Below are positions 1 through 5,897 of a DNA stretch of 6,576 nt, piece by piece. Each line of letters opens with the position of its first letter. Within the stretch, counting starts at the first letter, position 1. The DNA comes from ANME-2 cluster archaeon (GTDB taxonomy: Archaea > Halobacteriota > Methanosarcinia > Methanosarcinales > Methanogasteraceae). The notes beneath the pieces are model-generated. The model had not been told where the DNA came from and made no database searches. It saw only the letters and a program-made list of their open reading frames with translations. The position numbers were made by a program, and so were the translations under genes. The stretch lies in the NCBI GenBank assembly GCA_003601535.1, contig PIXW01000131.1, positions 1-6,576 on the forward strand. The letters run 5' to 3'.

Positions 1-38
1 AGTGTAAAATCACCGCGTCCAATTATTGCGAGTTCCAT
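1..38 (-). CDS. Partial N-terminus, possible A-type ATP synthase subunit F
   Basis: Only the first 12 codons lie in the window; the gene runs off the left edge on the minus strand. They read MELAIIGRGDFT. An ATG at 38-36 is preceded by AGGTGAT (48-42 on the minus strand), a textbook archaeal Shine-Dalgarno with a 3-nt spacer, and this is the main evidence that the start is real. The residues resemble the start of subunit F (AtpF/AhaF) of archaeal A1AO ATP synthase, which typically opens with a Met-Glu-(Leu/Ile)-Ala-Val-Ile-Gly pattern. Twelve residues cannot prove the family. In archaeal ATPase operons subunit C normally lies directly upstream of F, and no subunit C end is visible at 39-250. 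So either the operon is broken here or this is another Rossmann-like protein. A possible promoter lies at 131-140. Confidence 0.45.
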   Translation of the reverse strand, partial: MELAIIGRGDFT

Positions 39-130
39 TGCATCACCTGTCGATCGATATGCTCCATCAATGCTTCAATTAGGTTATCTTCATCAATGTT
101 AAATGATCGTTTTCATAACATGTTCCAACG

Positions 131-140
131 TTATAAATTT
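131..140 (-). promoter_or_regulatory. Possible TATA box for the minus-strand left-edge gene
   Basis: Read on the minus strand this is AAATTTATAA, close to the archaeal box A consensus (TTTAWATA-like), preceded by a purine-rich stretch that could serve as BRE. Transcription would start near 105-110, giving a leader of about 70 nt ahead of the ATG at 38. A leader of that length agrees with the strong Shine-Dalgarno there. AT-rich strings of this kind arise by chance, so support is modest. Confidence 0.3.
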
Positions 141-254
141 TTCATCGCGTTTCGTGCAAACCATGCGTTCGATGTGCCTGCGTCGTAAACCAGCACATCT
201 GTGACATAACTTTTTAACTGAAAAAATATGTTGATAGTCAGGAGGATAAGAGAA

Positions 255-924
255 ATGCAAACAGTGCACAAATTTAGATTGTATCCAACGTCTGAACAAG
301 AGCAGTCGTTATTGTTTGTTATGGAAGTATGCCGATGGGTTTACAACCAGTTTCTATCCATCTGGAATAATGCTGCCAAAATACCAGGTAGATACGGCTT
401 GCAAGCGACATTACCGGAACTGAAAAAAGACCATCCCTATCTGAAAAAAGTCAACTCAAAAATCCTTCAGATGGTGTTATTCATGCTTTGCAACAACCTG
501 AAAGTCCTCCGTGAACTGAAGAAGAGTGGTAGAAAAGCAGGTAGATTACGGTATAACAAATATGGTCAGGAATTATAACCTATCACAATCAATTCTCGAC
601 TCGTCGTGGAGCAAATTCTTTTATATGCTATCTTGCAAGGCTGAGAGTGCTGGTAAGATACTTATAAAAGTTGATCCAGGAAACACGAGTAAAGAATGCT
701 CAATATGTGGAAACGTCCAGGATATGCCATTATCAGAACGGATGTATAATTGTTCTGAATGCGGCATCGCTGTCGATCGCGATGTAAACGCGGCGACCAA
801 CATATTGAAGCGCGGAATTAGGAGGCAGGGACTGCCTTCTACGCTTCTGGAGATGGCGCCTCTACAGAACCTACTTCAGGTTTCTGCAAGTGCTGTTGTT
901 GAAGGAAGAAGCCCTTTGCGATAG
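255..924 (+). pseudogene. tnpB: tnpB remnant (IS200/IS605 family) with internal out-of-frame deletion
   Basis: This is a broken TnpB, the RNA-guided nuclease of IS200/IS605-type elements. The first part (255-578, 107 codons) is the N-terminal HTH_OrfB domain: it starts MQTVHKFRLYP, the usual family opening, and has the VCRWVYN helix. The start at 255 is chosen because GGAGGAT (241-247) lies 7 nt upstream; an in-frame ATG at 228 has no such site. The last part is in the next reading frame, from about 559 to the stop at 924. It carries the OrfB zinc ribbon (CSICG then CSECG) followed by VDRDVNAATNIL, which holds the third RuvC aspartate. The region between, with the first RuvC Asp and the Glu, is absent; by comparison with TnpBs of about 370-400 residues, roughly 150 codons are lost. 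The join falls near 558-567 and puts the halves out of frame, ending the first at TAA 576-578. No tnpA is present. The protein should be inactive. Confidence 0.88.
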
Positions 925-939
925 CGAGGGGTAGTTCAC
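821..939 (+). ncRNA. Candidate omega RNA (reRNA) scaffold and IS right end
   Basis: The tnpB 3' end and the right end overlap, as in known TnpB guide-RNA loci. Visible structure: a stem of 8 pairs (one G-T) with a GGA loop at 821-828/832-839; a 6-pair stem (last pair G-T) at 874-879/899-904; and a terminal 8-pair stem (two G-T) at 912-919/924-931 with loop GATA. The terminal hairpin is followed by TAGTTCAC (932-939), which I recall as a common right-end sequence of archaeal IS1341-type elements. The tnpB stop codon (922-924) sits inside the terminal hairpin. If transcribed, the guide would be read from flanking DNA starting at 940. The layout is seen directly; transcription and function are inference. 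The left end of the element could not be placed. Confidence 0.55.
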
Positions 940-969
940 TATCTATCCCAACGATGTCTGACAGGATCA

Positions 970-1695
970 ATGATGACTGAAGTTTCACTCGTGCTCCCGA
1001 TATACAATGAAGCAGAGAGATTGGAGGATACAGTCCGCCAGGTAGTGGATGCGTTGCAACAGATAACCTCTTCTTTTGAAGTTATTGTCGCAGAAGACGG
1101 ATCAACTGACGGATCAGACAGAATAGCAGAAGAACTTGCAGAAAAATACCCGTACATAAAGCATCTGCACAGCGATGAGCGATTGGGCAGAGGAAGAGCA
1201 CTGAACCGCGCATTCAAGTCATCAGAGGGCGCAATACTTGCGTACATCGATGTTGACCTCGCAACCGATATGAAACATCTCGCCGAACTGATCGACAAGA
1301 TACGTGACGGATACGATCTCGCGACAGGATCACGCATGATGCCACATAGCGATGCTGTGCGGTCAGTAAAACGTGGGTTCGCAAGCAAGGGATTTAATTT
1401 TCTGGTGCGAACATTTCTTAAATCGAAATTGTACGACCACCAGTGCGGATTCAAGGCGTTCGGACGGCAAGCGCTCCTTGATCTGCTGGATCAGGTACAG
1501 GATGGGCACTGGTTCTGGGATTCCGAGATTCTGGTTCGGGCACAGCGATCCGGGTACAGGGTGGCAGAGTTTCCGGTCAGATGGAGATCAGGAGACAGCA
1601 GCAAGGTCGATCTGAAGCGAGACGTGATCAACATGGGCGGAGCGATTATTCGATTGTGGCTGGAGTTTACATTCAATGCACATAACAAAGCGTAA
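970..1695 (+). CDS. Family 2 glycosyltransferase, dolichyl-phosphate hexose synthase-like
   Basis: A 241-residue GT-A fold enzyme that probably transfers a hexose from a nucleotide sugar to a polyprenyl (dolichyl) phosphate at the inner face of the membrane, supplying sugars for N-glycans of surface proteins. Motifs: LVLPIYNEAERLEDTV (7-22), the nucleotide-binding EDGSTDGS (42-49), the metal-binding D94-V-D96 in AYIDVDLATD, and an FWDSEIL segment late in the domain that matches the acceptor-side motif of DPG/DPM synthases. It is closest in pattern to ALG5/AglD-type enzymes. It lacks the membrane region that AglD carries at its C-terminus, but the next gene encodes exactly that type of region and overlaps this one by 20 nt. 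Two start codons lie back to back (970 and 973); the upstream AGGATC gives 973 slightly better spacing. The sugar and the exact lipid cannot be told from sequence. Confidence 0.88.
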   Translation: MMTEVSLVLPIYNEAERLEDTVRQVVDALQQITSSFEVIVAEDGSTDGSDRIAEELAEKYPYIKHLHSDERLGRGRALNRAFKSSEGAILAYIDVDLATDMKHLAELIDKIRDGYDLATGSRMMPHSDAVRSVKRGFASKGFNFLVRTFLKSKLYDHQCGFKAFGRQALLDLLDQVQDGHWFWDSEILVRAQRSGYRVAEFPVRWRSGDSSKVDLKRDVINMGGAIIRLWLEFTFNAHNKA

Positions 1696-2662
1696 GATTA
1701 TTCTAACTTCAATCCTCGCGATCCTGATCCTCGTTTTAATCGCAAATCTGATCGGAGTTGGTGATATCGTGGATGTGCTGCGCAATGCATCGCCTGCGCT
1801 CATATTGCTCTCCATACCAGTCTATCTGGTATCATGGCCCCTGCGCGGCATACGGTATCAGCATATCCTTGTGCAGATGAATTACAGAGAACGATTGAGA
1901 TTTCTGGTCGGATGCATCTTTATAAGCCAGTCTGCAAACGTGGTGCTGCCGGCACGCATAGGAGACGTCGTCCGCGCATACATCCTGAAAAAGATGAAGA
2001 ACATTCCACTTTCCACAGGCTTCTCCTCTCTTGTTGTTGAGCGAATATTCGATATTCTTGCGATCACGGTGATCGGTGGCTTTGCTGTGTGGGCAGCGCG
2101 GGGTCTGCTGCTCGATCGATGGATCACAGACCTCGTTGCAATCGCAGGACTCGGTATGTTAATCGCATTCGTTGTGATGATCGTGTTTTCGAGAAGTTAC
2201 ACAAAGATCGGTGGTGTCGTCACGCGTTTTGCCAGGGAGATCGCTCTGGTGTCCACGAATCCACGCGCTTTCACGATCATCCTCGCAAGTTCGTTATTGA
2301 TCTGGTTTTTCGATATTCTCACATGTTTTGTGATATTAAATGCCTTTCCAGAGAGCGCATCAACTCCCGTGATTCCTATGATCGCTCTTGTATTTCTTGC
2401 GATCGCTGTTGGAAATCTAACAAAGATTCTCCCGATCACACCCGGTGGGATGGGGACTTATGAGGCTGTGCTGACCACTATATTCAGTCTTGGCGGCATT
2501 GATCCGGGTATCGGCTTTGCTGCTGCCGTGCTCGATCATGCTGTTAAGAACTCGGTGACGCTGATATTCGGAAGCGTGTATCTCTCAGACTTTGGTCTGA
2601 GCTGGGCGCGGCTTGTAAAGCAGGCTGATCAGGAGACAGCTCCAGCTGTTACAAAATTGTGA
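1676..2662 (+). CDS. UPF0104/COG0392 flippase-like integral membrane protein
   Basis: A 328-residue membrane protein of the family that includes the membrane half of MprF (lysylphosphatidylglycerol synthase TM region) and the C-terminal half of archaeal AglD. Hydrophobic segments begin at about residue 8 and recur through the chain, with roughly eight membrane passes by eye. Family signatures are present: VVLPARIGDVVRAY (89-102), VVERIFD (120-126) and ILPITPGGMGTYEA (251-264), corresponding to the P-x-R-x-G-D/E-x-x-R and P-G-G-x-G-x-x-E motifs. The ATG at 1676 lies within the preceding glycosyltransferase gene (20-nt overlap), with a GGAG at 1662-1665, so the two are almost certainly cotranscribed and translationally coupled. 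It probably works with that enzyme in handling a lipid-linked sugar, for example in translocation. That role is inference: the family's biochemical activity in archaea is not settled. Confidence 0.85.
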   Translation: MHITKRKIILTSILAILILVLIANLIGVGDIVDVLRNASPALILLSIPVYLVSWPLRGIRYQHILVQMNYRERLRFLVGCIFISQSANVVLPARIGDVVRAYILKKMKNIPLSTGFSSLVVERIFDILAITVIGGFAVWAARGLLLDRWITDLVAIAGLGMLIAFVVMIVFSRSYTKIGGVVTRFAREIALVSTNPRAFTIILASSLLIWFFDILTCFVILNAFPESASTPVIPMIALVFLAIAVGNLTKILPITPGGMGTYEAVLTTIFSLGGIDPGIGFAAAVLDHAVKNSVTLIFGSVYLSDFGLSWARLVKQADQETAPAVTKL

Positions 2663-2668
2663 GCGAAC

Positions 2669-2674
2669 CTTAAT
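2669..2674 (+). promoter_or_regulatory. Weak TATA-like element before coaD
   Basis: CTTAAT lies about 27-32 nt upstream of the coaD ATG at 2701, the spacing expected for a leaderless archaeal transcript. No Shine-Dalgarno precedes that ATG; the bases just before it are AAAACAAAAAAT. The match to box A is poor. The 38-nt gap could equally be read through from the upstream membrane protein gene. Confidence 0.25.
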
Positions 2675-2700
2675 CTACCCCTCATCGCAAAACAAAAAAT

Positions 2701-3165
2701 ATGCCACGAGTAGCAGTCGGAGGAACGTTCGATCCACTGCATGATGGTCACAGAGCACTCCTCGGCCGTGCATACGAACTTAGCAGTGATGTGGTGATCG
2801 GATTGACATCGAACGATCTCGCGAGAAACCATCCTCATCCGGTCGCTGATTACAGCGAGAGGAAGCGTGAACTGGAACGGTACATCACCGATCACTTTGG
2901 AGTTTCGCCAGAAATAATAACCCTGCACGATCCTTATGGCGCCGCACTGACAGAACCATTCGATTATATCGTGATCTCTCCAGAAACACAACCGGTTGCA
3001 GAAAAGATCAACGAACTCCGTATGAAACGAGGCATGTCTGAAATCGAGATCGTTCTGGTGTCTTTCGTACTGGCAGAGGACGGCATCCCGATCTCTTCCA
3101 CACGTATCAAGAACGGTGAGATCGATCTGCATGGAAGGTTGATAAACGATCACGAACAAAGGTGA
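2701..3165 (+). CDS. coaD: Phosphopantetheine adenylyltransferase, archaeal type
   Basis: A 154-residue cytoplasmic nucleotidyltransferase that joins 4'-phosphopantetheine and ATP to make dephospho-CoA, the penultimate step of coenzyme A synthesis. The N-terminus has the class-defining GGTFDPLHDGH (7-17), whose H14-x-G-H17 motif binds ATP phosphates. The C-terminal ISSTRI (131-136) is the second nucleotidyltransferase signature. Its length and its divergence from bacterial CoaD fit the archaeal COG1019 family, a stand-alone domain related to the eukaryotic bifunctional enzyme. The ATG at 2701 gives the canonical start, with the beta strand VAVGG immediately following. The stop is only 4 nt before hemA, so the two are probably one transcript, although CoA and tetrapyrrole synthesis share no intermediates. 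Confidence 0.92.
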   Translation: MPRVAVGGTFDPLHDGHRALLGRAYELSSDVVIGLTSNDLARNHPHPVADYSERKRELERYITDHFGVSPEIITLHDPYGAALTEPFDYIVISPETQPVAEKINELRMKRGMSEIEIVLVSFVLAEDGIPISSTRIKNGEIDLHGRLINDHEQR

Positions 3166-3169
3166 CCCG

Positions 3170-4414
3170 ATGACTGAGATATCCAGCATGATCATCACGC
3201 ATACGAAAGCGAGCATCGGAGATATCGAAAGCGCGTGGCACGGCACGGTCGAGGATCTGCTGCACGCACTCTATTCACATGAACTGGTGGATGAGTGTGC
3301 GGTGCTTATGACATGTAATCGTGTGGAGGTGTATGTGGTATCGCCAAAAGGAAGCAAGGTTCTCTTTGAGTATGCGAAGAAGATGGGGGTTCCAGACAGG
3401 ATTATTGAATTTAATGACCACGAAGAATCACTGATGCATCTCCTAAGAGTTGCATGCGGACTCGAATCGATGATCGTTGGCGAGGACCAGATACTCGGAC
3501 AGATCAAGGATCTGTACCATACCGCAAGAGAGGCAGGTGTCACCGGAAAGGTCCTGGATACCGCCTTCGATAAGGCGATCCATGTTGGTAAGAGGGTGCG
3601 AGCAGAGACACGGATCGACAAGGGCTCGGTGTCCATCGGATCGGCAGCAGTTGATCTTGCCGAGGATGTGCTTGGCACGCTTGAGGGAAAAACGGTTGTG
3701 ATCATCGGTGCTGGTGTGATGGGGTCGCTCGTTGCACGTGCGCTTGCACACAGGAATGTTTCGGCGATATATGTTGCAAACCGCACGTTTGAGCGGGCAG
3801 AAAAGCTTGCAAAGGAGTTGAATGGTTTTGCTGTTCGGTACGACGAGAAGGACAGGTATATCGTAGATTCGGACGTCGTGATCAGCGCAACATCAGCGCC
3901 TCATGCGGTCCTGACCGCGGAGATGATACGGCAGATCATAAAGAACCGAAATCGTGATCTGATGCTGATCGATATCGCCACTCCGAGAGACATTGAAGAA
4001 TCGGTGTCTACTCTGCCAAAGGTAAAACTCTACGATATCGACGGGCTGCGTGAGATCAGTGAGCGAAATCTGCGTAAGCGGATGCAAGAGGTCGCGAAGG
4101 TCGAAGAGATCATAAAAGAAGAGTATGAACTATTGAAACTACAGTACAAAAAGCAGCGTGCAGATAAACTTATAGCAGCACTGTATAGCCAGATACAGGA
4201 CCTGAGAATCCGTGAACGCGAACGCGCAGTTAACCGGCTCTCTGCAAAGCATACGCTCGGCGATTTTGAACGCGGTGTGCTCGATGATCTGACACATGCC
4301 ATAACAAACAAGGTGCTCGCAGAACCGACCAAGATACTGCGCGATGCAGCAGCAGAGGATGATACTGATTTTATTGCAGCGGCTGCCACACTCTTTGGAC
4401 TGGATGGGAGATGA
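3170..4414 (+). CDS. hemA: Glutamyl-tRNA reductase
   Basis: A 414-residue NADPH-dependent enzyme that reduces glutamyl-tRNA(Glu) to glutamate-1-semialdehyde, the first committed step of C5 tetrapyrrole synthesis (heme, siroheme, cobamide and, in methanogens, F430). Catalytic domain: MTCNRVEVY (47-55) contains nucleophile Cys49. GLESMIVGEDQILGQIKD (97-114) is the family's most conserved stretch. NADPH domain: TVVIIGAGVMGSLVARAL (175-192) with the G-x-G-x-x-G loop, then VVISATSAPHAVL, LMLIDIATPRDIEESV (264-279) and YDIDGL (288-293). The remainder is the helical dimerisation spine and C-terminal domain, so the protein is full length. GGTGA at 3161-3165 overlaps the coaD stop and lies 4 nt before the ATG, which fixes the start. 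No other heme gene follows, unlike many archaeal hem clusters. Codon choice is GATC-rich (17 sites), as in the rest of the 970-4414 block. Confidence 0.96.
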   Translation: MTEISSMIITHTKASIGDIESAWHGTVEDLLHALYSHELVDECAVLMTCNRVEVYVVSPKGSKVLFEYAKKMGVPDRIIEFNDHEESLMHLLRVACGLESMIVGEDQILGQIKDLYHTAREAGVTGKVLDTAFDKAIHVGKRVRAETRIDKGSVSIGSAAVDLAEDVLGTLEGKTVVIIGAGVMGSLVARALAHRNVSAIYVANRTFERAEKLAKELNGFAVRYDEKDRYIVDSDVVISATSAPHAVLTAEMIRQIIKNRNRDLMLIDIATPRDIEESVSTLPKVKLYDIDGLREISERNLRKRMQEVAKVEEIIKEEYELLKLQYKKQRADKLIAALYSQIQDLRIRERERAVNRLSAKHTLGDFERGVLDDLTHAITNKVLAEPTKILRDAAAEDDTDFIAAAATLFGLDGR

Positions 4415-4588
4415 TGAACAGTTGTGCAGCACCTCCGAAAGCAGCTTAATCCGCACAACATCGAGAGTCGTGATAGAGCAACCACGTTTTGCAGATATTG
4501 TCTATCGTGCTCGGGCCGAGTCATGGGTTTGATGCCGTCAGAACGCGTGGAATCGTATGCACGAAAGGACAAAATGCTATGTGCAGGC

Positions 4589-4619
4589 TCTGTACTTAAG
4601 TGCGGGTTTTGGTGACTTC
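4589..4619 (+). repeat. Left copy of a 'hairpin + GTGACTTC' motif
   Basis: A 7-pair stem with three G-T pairs (4589-4595 with 4600-4606, loop TTAA) is followed by TTTTG and then GTGACTTC (4612-4619). The stretch GCGGGTTTTGGTGACTTC (4602-4619) matches GCGGGGTATAGTGACTTC (6253-6270) at 15 of 18 positions in the same orientation, and the right copy is also preceded by a hairpin. The two copies bracket the AT-rich cassette. Confidence 0.45.
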
Positions 4620-4641
4620 GGAGACGGGCAGAGTATGCGTT

Positions 4642-4733
4642 GGGGGTCGGGTGTGAATTTGGATCGGAAGGGGAGTTGTGGGGTGGGGTGGGTTGGGACG
4701 TGAATGTGATTGGGCATATAGAGATCAGTTGGG
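4642..4733 (+). other. G-rich tract with G-quadruplex potential
   Basis: Nine runs of three or more G occur on the plus strand within 92 bases: 4642-4646, 4649-4651, 4670-4673, 4680-4683, 4685-4688, 4690-4692, 4695-4697, 4712-4714 and 4731-4733. The core (4670-4697) has five runs separated by 6, 1, 1 and 2 bases, fitting the usual G3+N1-7 rule. It lies just upstream of the cassette on the coding strand, so a quadruplex could form in the non-template DNA or, if transcription starts upstream, in the leader RNA. Folding and effect are inference. Confidence 0.6.
4682..4692 (+). repeat. Left arm of inverted repeat flanking the cassette
   Basis: GGTGGGGTGGG here is matched exactly in inverse orientation by CCCACCCCACC at 6182-6192. 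The arms lie about 84 bp before and 36 bp after the three-gene cassette. A second block, GGGGGTCG (4642-4649), is also found inverted in the right flank (6219-6226) in the corresponding order, suggesting a degraded repeat of roughly 45-50 bp. Because both arms are low-complexity, chance similarity cannot be excluded. Confidence 0.4.
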
Positions 4734-4739
4734 TTTAAG
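4715..4739 (+). promoter_or_regulatory. Possible promoter region of the PIN cassette
   Basis: Two TATA-like strings are present: CATATAGA (4715-4722) and TTTAAG (4734-4739). The second would place the start of transcription near 4760, just before the GGAGGT ribosome binding site at 4767-4772. The first would give a leader of about 30 nt. Neither is a strong box A match. Confidence 0.3.
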
Positions 4740-4775
4740 AATCATGGCGAATGAGCTGATAATGAAGGAGGTAGA

Positions 4776-5417
4776 ATGACTAAATTCGCTTTCGATGCAA
4801 ACGTTGTTATTGGTCTTCATAATATTCATCATCTGGACTGTGTTATGCGTAAACTTATTGAGCTATCTGATACCGTGTATATGGATGTAAACAATGTTAA
4901 TGAACTTACAAGGGAGTCTGGAATAGCACAAAAAAGATTATTAGAACGAAGTAAGATATTTAAAGAGATATCACCTGATAAAGAAGATTTTGAAAAGTTC
5001 AGAATGGATTTGGCGAAAAATAAAATACTTCTACAAGGCCCGGATAGATATGTACCATATATTGCACAAAGGCAAAAAGTTGATTATGTTGTTACATTCG
5101 ACCAAACGGTCGTTAGAAAGACAGAAATGTACAGAAAACAGTATGGGATTAAATACATGAAACCCATGACAACAGTGTCACTGATACATTATTTGTATAT
5201 GAACAAACGAATTAAATTTAATGGGTACTTAAGAGTTGTTTTAGATTACTTTAAGTATGAAGAGATGAGTAACTTATTTGATGCTATCACAAACCCAGCT
5301 CGCGGATGGGACTTAAAAACTGCGAGAGAGCGGTTTCAGTTGTATAGAGATCCAATCTTAGATAGTTTAAGAGAAAAGATTGATGGCGCACAAACAAAGG
5401 TGGACATGTATGGATGA
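4776..5417 (+). CDS. PIN-domain nuclease-like protein
   Basis: A 213-residue protein whose first ~120 residues have the PIN layout. FDANVVIGL (6-14) supplies Asp7. VNELTRES contains Glu43. PDRYVPYIAQRQKVDYVVTFD (89-109) contains Asp90 and Asp109. These are the four acidic positions that bind metal in PIN ribonucleases, so it is probably an active Mg/Mn-dependent RNase. It is longer than typical VapC toxins (about 130 residues); residues ~120-213 are a basic, aromatic-rich extension I do not recognise. The start at 4776 has GGAGGT 3 nt upstream. It is the first of three packed genes; its end overlaps the next start by 8 nt. Composition is far more AT-rich than hemA, with AGA/ATA-type codons and a single GATC. 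Alternatives to a toxin role are RNA processing or DNA-element maintenance. Confidence 0.75.
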   Translation: MTKFAFDANVVIGLHNIHHLDCVMRKLIELSDTVYMDVNNVNELTRESGIAQKRLLERSKIFKEISPDKEDFEKFRMDLAKNKILLQGPDRYVPYIAQRQKVDYVVTFDQTVVRKTEMYRKQYGIKYMKPMTTVSLIHYLYMNKRIKFNGYLRVVLDYFKYEEMSNLFDAITNPARGWDLKTARERFQLYRDPILDSLREKIDGAQTKVDMYG

Positions 5418-5892
5418 AAAAATCAAAAAAACTTTGGATTTGCTATGTGCTGACACGATAGACGTAGAAGAGGCAGCTGATATTTTGGACATGTCTATAG
5501 AAGCGGTTTTTGAATTGGTAGACGGCTATATTTATGTGCCTACATCAGAAGAAGTTATTGAGGCGTGTGAAATAGAAAGGGAAACACTTGGCCACATCAA
5601 AATCGTTGCACTTCAAAATGTAGAGAATAAGGCGAGAGGTAAATTGACCAAACCACTAAGCGTAAGCGAACCCTCTTATGTAGAGCTTATGACGCCGTTG
5701 TATGATTTATTGATCCCATGCTATGATGTTTCTGATAGTAAAATATATTCACCATTGGGTCTAAAGGCGCATCCTGTGGGAGAAATTGTAATAACTCCCA
5801 GCCGAAGAGAACGTGCACAATATGAAATGCCAGATTCTTATTATGGGCACACCGTTCCGAAGAAACATAAACATCAATGTTGCGCGGGGTAA
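5410..5892 (+). CDS. Uncharacterised protein with possible HTH and His/Cys tail
   Basis: A 160-residue acidic protein that I do not recognise as a named family. The start at 5410 (MDEKIKKTL) is preferred over an in-frame ATG at 5380 because AAAGGTGG lies about 7 nt upstream and it gives a short 8-nt overlap with the PIN gene. Residues ~17-40 (IDVEEAADILDMSIEAVFELVDG) look like a helix-turn-helix of the kind seen in UPF0175-like antitoxins: an AA-x-x-L helix, a turn at MS, then a second helix. The middle is rich in acidic and hydrophobic residues without a motif I can name. The C-terminus ends in a His/Cys cluster (H147, H153, H155, C157, C158) that could bind metal. Its place between a PIN protein and a DUF3467 protein suggests a partner or regulator role, which is inference. 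No predicted membrane segment. Confidence 0.7.
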   Translation: MDEKIKKTLDLLCADTIDVEEAADILDMSIEAVFELVDGYIYVPTSEEVIEACEIERETLGHIKIVALQNVENKARGKLTKPLSVSEPSYVELMTPLYDLLIPCYDVSDSKIYSPLGLKAHPVGEIVITPSRRERAQYEMPDSYYGHTVPKKHKHQCCAG

Positions 5893-5897
5893 CTACA

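Larger units (their letters stand above)
4415..4775 (+). other. Non-coding stretch between hemA and the PIN cassette
   Basis: I see no convincing gene in these 361 bases. They hold a small hairpin followed by GTGACTTC (4589-4619), a strand-biased G-rich tract (4642-4733), weak TATA-like strings (4715-4722, 4734-4739) and the Shine-Dalgarno of the next gene (GGAGGT, 4767-4772). An open frame from a GTG at 4424 to 4615 has no family resemblance and no ribosome binding site. No tRNA, CRISPR or rRNA signature is visible. Confidence 0.6.

Noticed and set aside
141..215. Minus-strand frame reading VTDVLVYDAGTSNAWFARN
   Set aside because: It looks somewhat protein-like but has no start codon with a ribosome binding site and matches nothing I know; it could be gene debris.
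939..1454. Long minus-strand open frame opposite the GT2 gene
   Set aside because: It is the complement of a clearly coding gene and its protein is Ser/Arg-rich, as expected of a shadow frame.
2629..3246. Minus-strand open frame of 205 codons opposite coaD
   Set aside because: coaD on the plus strand has diagnostic motifs; the antisense frame has no domain pattern and crosses two gene junctions.
4472..4506. GATAGA / TCTATC inverted repeat with an inner GCAA / TTGC pair
   Set aside because: The stems are short with an asymmetric loop; this is within what chance would produce in a 360-base stretch.
4589..4610. Hairpin plus TTTT as the hemA terminator
   Set aside because: It lies about 175 nt past the hemA stop, the stem has three G-T pairs and the T-run is only four bases. 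The repeat interpretation with 6239-6270 is better supported.
4424..4615. Open frame after hemA with a CxxC-like cluster (FCRYCLSC)
   Set aside because: It starts at GTG without a ribosome binding site, has no family resemblance and lies in a non-coding-looking stretch. The cysteines alone are not enough.
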